DNA of 13,654 nucleotides from F23-B02 sp963610045. Its GTDB lineage: Bacteria; Bacillota; Clostridia; Oscillospirales; Oscillospiraceae. Position 1 is the stretch's first letter. Every line of letters begins with the position of its first letter. The notes beneath the pieces were generated by a model that made no database searches, was not told the origin of the DNA, and saw only the letters and a list, made by a program, of their open reading frames with translations. The position numbers and the translations under genes are program-made. Of this stretch, positions 7,587 through 12,714 are shown one piece after another. The stretch lies in the NCBI GenBank assembly GCA_963610045.1, contig CAVDMS010000043.1, forward strand, positions 1 through 13,654, read 5' to 3'.

Positions 7587-8293
7587 AGGAGACCTCCTAT
7601 CCAGTTTGCGATCGGAGTGTAGACCACCGGCAGCAGAAGCGCCGGAAGCATATCGTTGACTCTTATCTTGGTTTTTGAGATGCCGAGCATATTGATGCCC
7701 ATACCAATGAATATGGCTCCGCCCACCGCCGACATATTGGCGACCACCTCGGTGCCGAGGTAGGGCGAAACAAAGGCGGCAAACAGCGTAACGACGGCTT
7801 CCCAAATGAAAACGGGGATGAACGAAAACGGCACGCCCGCTCCCATTGCGGCGGCAAGTGCGATGGCGCTCACCATGTCGATGACGCCCTTTGTTATAAG
7901 TATGGTGTAGTTGTGGTTAAGTCCGGCTTCGATGGAGCCGAGGATCGCCATGCTGCCGACGGTGAACAGCACCGACGCGGTAACAAGTCCCTCGCCAAAT
8001 TCCCCTTCTGCAAAGCGGGTGTTTTTGAGCTTTTCGTGTATCTTTTCGCCGAGACCGTCGAAAAAGCTTTGCAGCTTCAGTGCGTGACCGATAAGACCGC
8101 CGACCGCAAGGCAGATGACGACCGCCAGTATGTCCTGCACGCCGGCAGCGCCGTCGATGCCGATAACGAGGATGACAAGTCCCATCGACGCCATGAGGGT
8201 GTCGACAAGCTCGCCCTTTATCTTGCTGCGAAACAGCAGTCCGACAAGACCGCCGAGGATTATCATTACCGAATTTGCGATTACTCCTAACAC
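7583..8293 (-). CDS. DUF554 family membrane protein (YdfK/YqgA-like)
   Basis: A 236-aa hydrophobic protein of the DUF554 family: N-terminal VIANSVMIILGGLVGLLF, central GSMAILGSIEAGL, then GVPFSFIPVFIWEA and GGAIFIGMGINMLGISKTKIRVNDMLPAL at the C-terminal side. These are conserved stretches of a family of putative transporters or channels of unknown substrate. The start is taken as GTG at 8293, which matches the normal family N-terminus and length; the ribosome binding site (GAGAAGTGG) is weak. A TTG at 8339-8341 would lie in the -10 region and is unlikely. First gene of a three-gene operon, coupled to the EamA gene by a GTGA overlap. Confidence 0.87.
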   Translation of the reverse strand: MLGVIANSVMIILGGLVGLLFRSKIKGELVDTLMASMGLVILVIGIDGAAGVQDILAVVICLAVGGLIGHALKLQSFFDGLGEKIHEKLKNTRFAEGEFGEGLVTASVLFTVGSMAILGSIEAGLNHNYTILITKGVIDMVSAIALAAAMGAGVPFSFIPVFIWEAVVTLFAAFVSPYLGTEVVANMSAVGGAIFIGMGINMLGISKTKIRVNDMLPALLLPVVYTPIANWIGGLL

Positions 8294-8340
8294 GAAACCA
8301 CTTCTCTCTGATGTCTTAGCCTTATTTTCGAATGTAAACA

Positions 8341-8369
8341 ATAATAGTTTTGCTGCGGAAAAATGTCAA
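8341..8369 (-). promoter_or_regulatory. Sigma-A promoter of the DUF554 operon
   Basis: Minus strand: consensus -35 TTGACA (8369-8364), 17-nt spacer, -10 TATTAT (8346-8341). It is back-to-back with the tRNA-Leu promoter and directly abuts the palindrome at 8370-8383. Confidence 0.85.
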
Positions 8370-8383
8370 CAACAATATTGTTG
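8370..8383. promoter_or_regulatory. 14-bp palindrome between divergent promoters
   Basis: CAACAATATTGTTG is a perfect palindrome. It touches the -35 of the DUF554 promoter on one side and overlaps the first bases of the tRNA-Leu -35 on the other. A repressor or activator bound here could control both. Its core ACAATATTGT recurs in the HxlR intergenic region at 8991-9000. The protein that binds is unknown, and it may simply be an AT-rich upstream sequence. Confidence 0.45.
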
Positions 8384-8409
8384 AAATATTCTTCAAAGCG
8401 TGTTAAAAT
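8381..8409 (+). promoter_or_regulatory. Promoter of tRNA-Leu
   Basis: -35 TTGAAA (8381-8386), 17-nt spacer, -10 TAAAAT (8404-8409). The predicted start lies only a few bases before the mature tRNA 5' end. Confidence 0.7.
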
Positions 8410-8419
8410 ACTCTTATAT

Positions 8420-8502
8420 GCGGGTATGATGGAATTGGCAGACATGCAAGATTTAGGTTCTTGTGCGCAAGCGTGCAGGTTCGACCCCTGTTACCCGCAC
8501 CA
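8420..8502 (+). tRNA. tRNA-Leu (anticodon UAG)
   Basis: An 83-nt class II tRNA. The acceptor stem GCGGGTA (8420-8426) pairs with TACCCGC (8492-8498), with discriminator A and an encoded CCA at the end. The anticodon stem CAAGA/TCTTG (8447-8451, 8459-8463) closes the loop TTTAGGT, giving anticodon TAG (8454-8456), which reads CUA and related leucine codons. A long variable arm and a T-arm with GGTTCGACC are present. It has its own promoter and is followed by a hairpin terminator. Confidence 0.96.
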
Positions 8503-8526
8503 ATATAAAGGCATGATATAGCCCGA

Positions 8527-8560
8527 GAAACCCCCGATAAAATCGGGGGTTTCGACATTT
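8527..8560 (+). terminator. Terminator of tRNA-Leu
   Basis: A perfect 12-bp stem, GAAACCCCCGAT (8527-8538) with ATCGGGGGTTTC (8542-8553), and an AAA loop. The U tract is poor (TTTC in the stem end, then GACATTT), but stem strength and position just after the tRNA support a terminator. It could also stop transcripts of the convergent HxlR gene. Confidence 0.7.
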
Positions 8561-8618
8561 ATACGCGATATTTCAGCCTTCAAAGCCGAATCAGAATCGC
8601 TCGCTATAGTAATTTACT

Positions 8619-8954
8619 CTATTCGGACATTCGTGCCTTATAGTCTTCACCCCAAGCCCACATAGAATCCAGAATGGGTTTCAGGCTTGCGCCAAGTTCC
8701 GTCAGCGAATACTCCACCCTCGGCGGGACTTCTGCATAGACCTCGCGGTGGACAAGACCGCTCTCCTCCATTGCACGAAGCTGAGCAGTCAAAACCTTCT
8801 GTGACACGTTGCCTACGGACTTTTTCAGTTCTCCGAATCGCTTTGTCCCCGGCATCAGATCCCGAAGGATCAGAACCTTCCACTTATCTCCGATAAGCGT
8901 CAATGTGGTTTCTACCGGGCAGGCAGGAAGCTCTGCTTTTTTAATCTTTTCCAT
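8619..8954 (-). CDS. HxlR/DUF24 family winged-helix regulator, candidate redox sensor
   Basis: A 111-aa MarR-related winged-helix repressor or activator of the HxlR (DUF24) family. Landmarks: CPVETTLTLIGDKWKVLILRDLMPGTKRFGELKKSVGNVSQKVLTAQLRAMEESGLVHREVY, covering the recognition helix, then the wing PPRVEYSLTELGASL. The ATG at 8954 follows GGAGG with 5-nt spacing; the TTG at 8966 is rejected. A single cysteine near the N-terminus (Cys12, in PACPVE) matches the position of the sensing cysteine in redox-responsive members such as YodB and HypR, so thiol or electrophile sensing is plausible but inferred. It is divergent from the PNPOx-macrodomain-sirtuin operon, with a large dyad between them, and is the probable local regulator. 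Confidence 0.92.
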   Translation of the reverse strand: MEKIKKAELPACPVETTLTLIGDKWKVLILRDLMPGTKRFGELKKSVGNVSQKVLTAQLRAMEESGLVHREVYAEVPPRVEYSLTELGASLKPILDSMWAWGEDYKARMSE

Positions 8955-8979
8955 ATTGGCCTCCAATGGTTTCCTTTTG

Positions 8980-9011
8980 GTAACTACAGCACAATATTGT
9001 GCTTACTTTAC
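8980..9011. promoter_or_regulatory. Probable HxlR operator: 16-bp palindrome in a 32-bp dyad
   Basis: AGCACAATATTGTGCT (8988-9003) is a perfect palindrome. At equal 4-nt distances outside it are GTAA (8980-8983) and TTAC (9008-9011), giving a 32-bp dyad centred between 8995 and 8996. It sits in the divergent region, about 26 nt before the HxlR start and just upstream of the plus-strand -10 box, which is where an autoregulating HxlR dimer would bind. Confidence 0.6.
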
Positions 9012-9032
9012 GAAAAGGAGCTACGGCGTTAT

Positions 9033-9038
9033 TATAAT
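9033..9038 (+). promoter_or_regulatory. Likely -10 box of the PNPOx-macrodomain-sirtuin operon
   Basis: TATAAT at consensus, 58 nt before the start codon. No good -35 is present at 16-18 nt upstream (ACGAAA at 17 nt). This fits a promoter that needs an activator, or one overlapped by the dyad that ends at 9011. Confidence 0.5.
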
Positions 9039-9096
9039 ATCAATGAAAGGGAAAAGCAAGCTTTCGGAGGCAAAAACCATTTTGGAGGTACTTATC

Positions 9097-9492
9097 ATGT
9101 GCAAAGTCGTAGAATTTCTGAACGCCAACCCTGTGCAGTATCTGGCTACCGTCGGTCGTGACGGCAAGGCAAAATGCCGCCCCTTTATGTTCGCGGGCGA
9201 ACTGGACGGCAAGCTTTGGTTCTGCACCAACAACCAAAAGGATGTCTATAAGGATATGCAGGAAAATCCCGAGATCGAGATTTCCGTTTCCAGCCCGGAC
9301 TATGCGTGGATCCGTCTGCACGGTAAGGCTGTGTTTGAAAGCAACATGGCTGCCAAGGAAATGTGTATCCGGAACCCCATTGTGAAGGGACAGTACGGCG
9401 AGGCTACCAACCCCATCTTTGAGGTGTTCTATCTCGATAACGCTCACGGCGTCATCGCCGACTTCTCCGGCAATCCTCCTTACGAGTTTTAA
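9097..9492 (+). CDS. PNPOx-like split-barrel flavoprotein
   Basis: A 131-aa protein of the pyridoxamine 5'-phosphate oxidase-like FMN-binding split-barrel fold. Typical stretches are QYLATVGRDGKAKCRPF near residues 14-30, then LWFCTNNQKDVYKDMQENPEIEISV, then WIRLHGKAVF. Family members bind FMN or similar cofactors and act as small oxidoreductases; some, like the Nim proteins, reduce nitro compounds. The substrate here is unknown. The ATG at 9097 has GGAGG 8 nt upstream; an in-frame ATG at 9043 has no ribosome binding site. First gene of an operon with the macrodomain and sirtuin genes and divergent from the HxlR regulator, so a redox-stress role is plausible. Confidence 0.9.
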   Translation: MCKVVEFLNANPVQYLATVGRDGKAKCRPFMFAGELDGKLWFCTNNQKDVYKDMQENPEIEISVSSPDYAWIRLHGKAVFESNMAAKEMCIRNPIVKGQYGEATNPIFEVFYLDNAHGVIADFSGNPPYEF

Positions 9493-9536
9493 GCAGCAAC
9501 GCGTTGATAGCGAGGCGCGGGAAAGAGGTTTTGACC

Positions 9537-10316
9537 ATGAATCAAAGTGAAAAGCGGCTGTTTCTGATTCAAACGCTGCTGAACGAGCTTCCATCCTGCC
9601 GGATACCTGTCATTCCGGCTGATTCCGATCGGCAGAAAGCTTTACTGCGCGGTCTAATGAACGTTCGCAGACCCGCACATATCGGTGCAGAGTTTCTGCA
9701 AGTGCAGGACGATTATCTGCAATGCGAAACCGAGGCAAAGGGTATAACCGACCTTGCTGACCTGACGCCTATCCAACCGGGGCTGTATCTATGGCAGGGC
9801 GATATTACGACACTCAAATGCGACGCCATTGTCAACGCTGCCAACAGCGGTATGACCGGCTGCTATATTCCGAACCATCGCTGCATTGACAACGCTATTC
9901 ACACCTACGCAGGCGTGGAGCTGCGGCTTGCCTGTGACGAGCTGATGCACAAGCAGGCTTATCCGGAGCCGCCAGGGCAGGCAAAAATCACTCCTGCGTT
10001 CAATCTGCCCTGCCGCTATGTGCTGCATACGGTCGGGCCTATTATCAGCGAGCGGGTAACGGAAAAAAGCAAAAAGCTGTTGGCTTCCTGCTACCATTCC
10101 TGCTTGGAATTGGCGGCAGAGAACGGTCTGACCAGCGTGGCGTTCTGCTGCATCTCCACGGGAGAGTTTCATTTCCCCAACGAGTTGGCGGCAGAGATCG
10201 CCGTAAAGACGGTCAAAGAATTTATGAAAAAGCAAACCGGTGTCAAGAAGGTGATCTTCAATGTTTTCAAGGATCCGGACAAATCCATCTACGAAAGGCT
10301 GCTCCGAGCAGATTGA
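9537..10316 (+). CDS. Zinc-type macrodomain ADP-ribosyl hydrolase (SirTM-linked)
   Basis: A 259-aa protein: an N-terminal helical extension of about 80 residues, then a macrodomain. The core is GDITTLKCDAIVNAANSGMTGCYIPNHRCIDNAIHTYAG (from residue 88), with NAAN at 100-103 for ADP-ribose binding. C109, H114 and C116 lie in the GCYxPxHxCID pattern that coordinates zinc in the SirTM-linked macrodomains of streptococci and staphylococci. A second loop, SVAFCCISTGEFHFP (200-214), matches the phosphate-binding region. Such enzymes remove ADP-ribose placed by the partner sirtuin. The ATG at 9537 follows AGAGGT. The gene is 44 nt after the flavoprotein gene and overlaps the sirtuin start by 56 nt. 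Arginine is often CGG (5 of 12 by hand count), unlike glnS. Confidence 0.92.
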   Translation: MNQSEKRLFLIQTLLNELPSCRIPVIPADSDRQKALLRGLMNVRRPAHIGAEFLQVQDDYLQCETEAKGITDLADLTPIQPGLYLWQGDITTLKCDAIVNAANSGMTGCYIPNHRCIDNAIHTYAGVELRLACDELMHKQAYPEPPGQAKITPAFNLPCRYVLHTVGPIISERVTEKSKKLLASCYHSCLELAAENGLTSVAFCCISTGEFHFPNELAAEIAVKTVKEFMKKQTGVKKVIFNVFKDPDKSIYERLLRAD

Positions 10317-11136
10317 GCGGCTGCAAGCAGCTTTACGGGACTGCGACGCTGTGGTAATCGGCGCCGGTTCCGGACTGTCTACGGCAGCAGGATTCACATA
10401 CTCCGGCAAACGATTTGAACAGCACTTTTCCGACTTTGGCAAAAAGTACGGCATCAAAGATATGTACAGCGGCGGATTCTATCCGTTTCCCACGAAGGAA
10501 GAGTTTTGGGCGTATTGGAGCCGGTATATCTACATCAACCGCTATCAGGACGCGCCAAGGTCTGTCTATTCCGATCTTCTTCAGCTTTTGGCAGAGAAAG
10601 ATTACTTTGTCATCACCACGAATGTGGATCACTGCTTTCAAAAGGCCGGATTTGACAAGAAGCGGCTGTTCTATACACAGGGCGATTACGGACTCTTTCA
10701 GTGCAGCGAACCGTGCTGTCGGGAAACCTTTGATAACGAAGCCGTGATCCGTGAAATGGTCGAACGGCAGGAAAACATGAAAATTTCGACAGAACTGTTG
10801 CCCATCTGCCCCCACTGCGGCAAGCCCATGACCATGAACCTCCGCTGCGATGATAGCTTCGTGGAGGACGAAGGTTGGCACATGGCGGCAGAGCGGTATG
10901 TAAATTTTCTCCGTACCCGTGACGGGCAGAAAATTCTTTTTCTTGAACTTGGTGTAGGATACAACACCCCTGTTATCATCAAGTATCCGTTCTGGCAGAT
11001 GACGGCCAAGAACCCTAACGCCACCTATGCTTGTATCAACCAGGGTCAGGCAATGTGCCCACGAGAGATCGAGCGGCAGTCAATTTGCATTGATGCGGAC
11101 ATTGGCGACACCCTGTGTATTTTAGCCGGAAAATAA
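10261..11136 (+). CDS. Class M sirtuin (SirTM), putative protein ADP-ribosyltransferase
   Basis: A 291-aa Sir2-fold protein. NAD-binding GAGSGLSTAAGFTYSG starts at residue 34, TTNVD is at 119-123, and the zinc cysteines are C148/C152 and C183/C186. GVGYNTP (231-237) precedes IKYPFW. At the usual catalytic histidine position of deacetylase sirtuins this protein has glutamine (Q140 in YTQGDYG), as in class M sirtuins that ADP-ribosylate proteins instead of deacetylating. It aligns closely by eye with streptococcal SirTM. The start is ATG 10261, with AAGGTG 7 nt upstream, inside the 3' end of the macrodomain gene; no better in-frame start exists before the Rossmann strand. Known SirTMs modify lipoylated GcvH-L; no such partner is in the window, so the target is unknown. 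CGG makes up 9 of 18 arginine codons. Confidence 0.92.
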   Translation: MFSRIRTNPSTKGCSEQIERLQAALRDCDAVVIGAGSGLSTAAGFTYSGKRFEQHFSDFGKKYGIKDMYSGGFYPFPTKEEFWAYWSRYIYINRYQDAPRSVYSDLLQLLAEKDYFVITTNVDHCFQKAGFDKKRLFYTQGDYGLFQCSEPCCRETFDNEAVIREMVERQENMKISTELLPICPHCGKPMTMNLRCDDSFVEDEGWHMAAERYVNFLRTRDGQKILFLELGVGYNTPVIIKYPFWQMTAKNPNATYACINQGQAMCPREIERQSICIDADIGDTLCILAGK

Positions 11137-11202
11137 ATAACAGAGAGTCGGGCGAACTCTTAACAAGCTTCTATTAAAATCACCGTTCTTTGCTAAACAG
11201 CA

Positions 11203-11254
11203 AAATCCGAACCCTAAGCCAATCGGTGAAGGGTTCGGATTTATCATTTTTACA
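11203..11254. terminator. Terminator shared by the sirtuin operon and the convergent DUF6796 operon
   Basis: A 12-bp perfect stem, AAATCCGAACCC (11203-11214) with GGGTTCGGATTT (11231-11242), and a 16-nt loop. On the plus strand it is followed by ATCATTTTTA. A small hairpin, TTTGCT-AAAC-AGCAAA (11189-11204), precedes it. The gap from 11137 to 11385 holds no gene that I can support; these hairpins are its only visible structure. Confidence 0.75.
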
Positions 11255-11385
11255 GACTATCCGAGTTTTAATTTAAATGGCAAAAATCAAATTCGGAGCT
11301 TACTTATTATGAAAGCAGAGCTTAAAATCATCGGCGCTTGGGCGGATGCAGATAAGGATAAGCCGGTTTTGAGCGTGATGCTTCC

Positions 11386-12081
11386 TTATGCCTGCCGGAC
11401 ACGGTGCATGAGAATAAGCAGCCCGCCGAACATCCAAAGGTTGCCAAACGCGATCCATGCGCAGGCAAGGGCATTGCACAGCGGCAGAGCTCCGCATATG
11501 CTCGGCAGCATGGCAATAAGCATACCGATCGGTAGAGAAAACACCCATCCCCATTTCGGGCACGGCGTCAGCTTTTTTGCAAAGGCTTTGATCTGCGCGA
11601 TCTCCATGACAGCAAAGAATATCCAGAACAGTGCAAATGCCGGCAGGATGAAATAGGCCGCGTACCGCAAAACGAGCTCGTTTGCAAGACCGTGCTTTGT
11701 CAGAAATACGAGGGCGCAGATCGGAACATGATAGCCGCACGCACCGAACATCAGATAGCCAAATATGCCCGCTCGATAGCTGTGAGCACATTTCGGCGAA
11801 TAAGGTACAATCATCCGGTATATGCCGAAATATGATAGTCCCTCAAGTACCATACCGATCAGTCCAAGCAGCGCTGCGGTGAAAATTCCGCTGTCGGACG
11901 TGCCGGTGTATGCAGAGATCATCCGCAAAATTCCCGTAAGTTTCTCATCCTCCATGCCCAATCCGAGTATCATGTCGCCTGCAAAATGCAGGACGGATGC
12001 AAACAGTCCGATCGACAGCAGCTTTTTTATGCGAGGTATATCGAGCTGTCGCGAAATTCCGATGTCGTTAAAGTCGGTCAT
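11386..12081 (-). CDS. DUF6796-like multi-pass membrane protein
   Basis: A 231-aa protein with about seven hydrophobic segments after a short polar N-terminus (MTDFNDIGISRQLDIPRIKK). The content resembles the DUF6796 membrane family of Firmicutes, whose function is unknown; the name is from memory and only moderately certain. Features include FGACGYHVPICALVF and a histidine-containing start of the first membrane segment (ASVLHFAGDMILGLG). I chose the ATG at 12081 because AGGAGG lies 8 nt upstream; earlier in-frame codons only read the shadow of the neighbouring gene. It overlaps the upstream gene's stop by 4 nt (ATGA), so it is translationally coupled and probably works with the ATC-hydrolase-like protein. 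It converges on the sirtuin operon. Confidence 0.78.
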   Translation of the reverse strand: MTDFNDIGISRQLDIPRIKKLLSIGLFASVLHFAGDMILGLGMEDEKLTGILRMISAYTGTSDSGIFTAALLGLIGMVLEGLSYFGIYRMIVPYSPKCAHSYRAGIFGYLMFGACGYHVPICALVFLTKHGLANELVLRYAAYFILPAFALFWIFFAVMEIAQIKAFAKKLTPCPKWGWVFSLPIGMLIAMLPSICGALPLCNALACAWIAFGNLWMFGGLLILMHRVRQA

Positions 12082-12713
12082 CCGTGCTTCCTCCTGTATC
12101 CGCAATCGCAGTACGGCCCGCCGGAGGCGAGCGTGTACTCGCGCACAAAGTCCGTCACACCGCCCGCCTCGCTCATGGTGTAGTCGAGATGGCAAAGCGC
12201 AGGCGTGAGGTCATACAGTCCGAGCTTCTGCATCAAAACGCAGATGCCGCACTTTGTAAAACGTCCCTCATATCCGCTTCCGTCCGTGTATTCGTAAAAG
12301 TCCATGTTCCACGAATAGGGATTGCGGTCAGCGGCTTTCAACGCAGCGGTCGCCTTCATTCCTGCGATGTCCTTTTCGGTGAATTTGTTCTTCCCGCTCT
12401 TACGGCAGAACCACTTCATCGGCTTTGTCATCATGGCGTCGGCATAATATACAGTCAGGCGCTCGACATCCGGGCGCTTCGGCATGGAGAGAATAAATGC
12501 CCCCAACATGGCAGAGTTGACAATATTCATTTTAAAGCGATCGGTTTTTTCAAACTCAGGCAAATCTGCAATGATCTCCTTGTATTTCGGCTTTGCCTTT
12601 TTTGCAATGGCTTTCGCAGTGTCTGCATCGTAGCCGAATACAGTCGTCAGCTGTTTTCGGAACGATCTTGCAAACAGCACCCACATACCCATGGGCATAC
12701 CGATATATTTCAT
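12078..12713 (-). CDS. L-2-amino-thiazoline-4-carboxylate hydrolase family protein
   Basis: A 211-aa soluble protein resembling the ATC hydrolase family, known from the bacterial conversion of L-2-amino-thiazoline-4-carboxylate to S-carbamoyl-cysteine on the way to cysteine. The C-terminal half has the family pattern: FTKCGICVLMQKLGLYDL (152-169), PALCHLDY (171-178) and FVREYTLASGGPYCDCGY (189-206), with Cys155, Cys158, Cys174, His175, Asp177, Cys202 and Cys204. Many members are not true ATC hydrolases, so the substrate is open. The ATG at 12713 follows GGAGAG and starts 1 nt after the upstream gene's stop; it overlaps the next gene by 4 nt. Middle gene of a three-gene operon. Confidence 0.75.
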   Translation of the reverse strand: MKYIGMPMGMWVLFARSFRKQLTTVFGYDADTAKAIAKKAKPKYKEIIADLPEFEKTDRFKMNIVNSAMLGAFILSMPKRPDVERLTVYYADAMMTKPMKWFCRKSGKNKFTEKDIAGMKATAALKAADRNPYSWNMDFYEYTDGSGYEGRFTKCGICVLMQKLGLYDLTPALCHLDYTMSEAGGVTDFVREYTLASGGPYCDCGYRRKHG

Positions 12714-12714
12714 T

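Noticed and set aside
7587..7805. N-terminal extension of the EamA gene
   Set aside because: The added residues are arginine-rich and out of character for a transporter, and they overlap DUF554; the GTG at 7586 has a strong ribosome binding site.
8572..8590. Small hairpin as terminator of the HxlR gene
   Set aside because: The stem has two G-U pairs and no U tract on either side; the stronger hairpin at 8527-8553 is the better candidate.
8420..11250. Phage or integrative element attached at tRNA-Leu
   Set aside because: I found no integrase, excisionase or direct repeat of the tRNA 3' end within the window; the tRNA gene is intact with its own terminator.
11309..11656. Plus-strand open frame starting MKAELKIIGAWADADKDKP
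   Set aside because: The start looks gene-like and sits in the intergenic gap, but from 11386 on it runs antisense through the DUF6796-like gene and has no clear ribosome binding site or family match.
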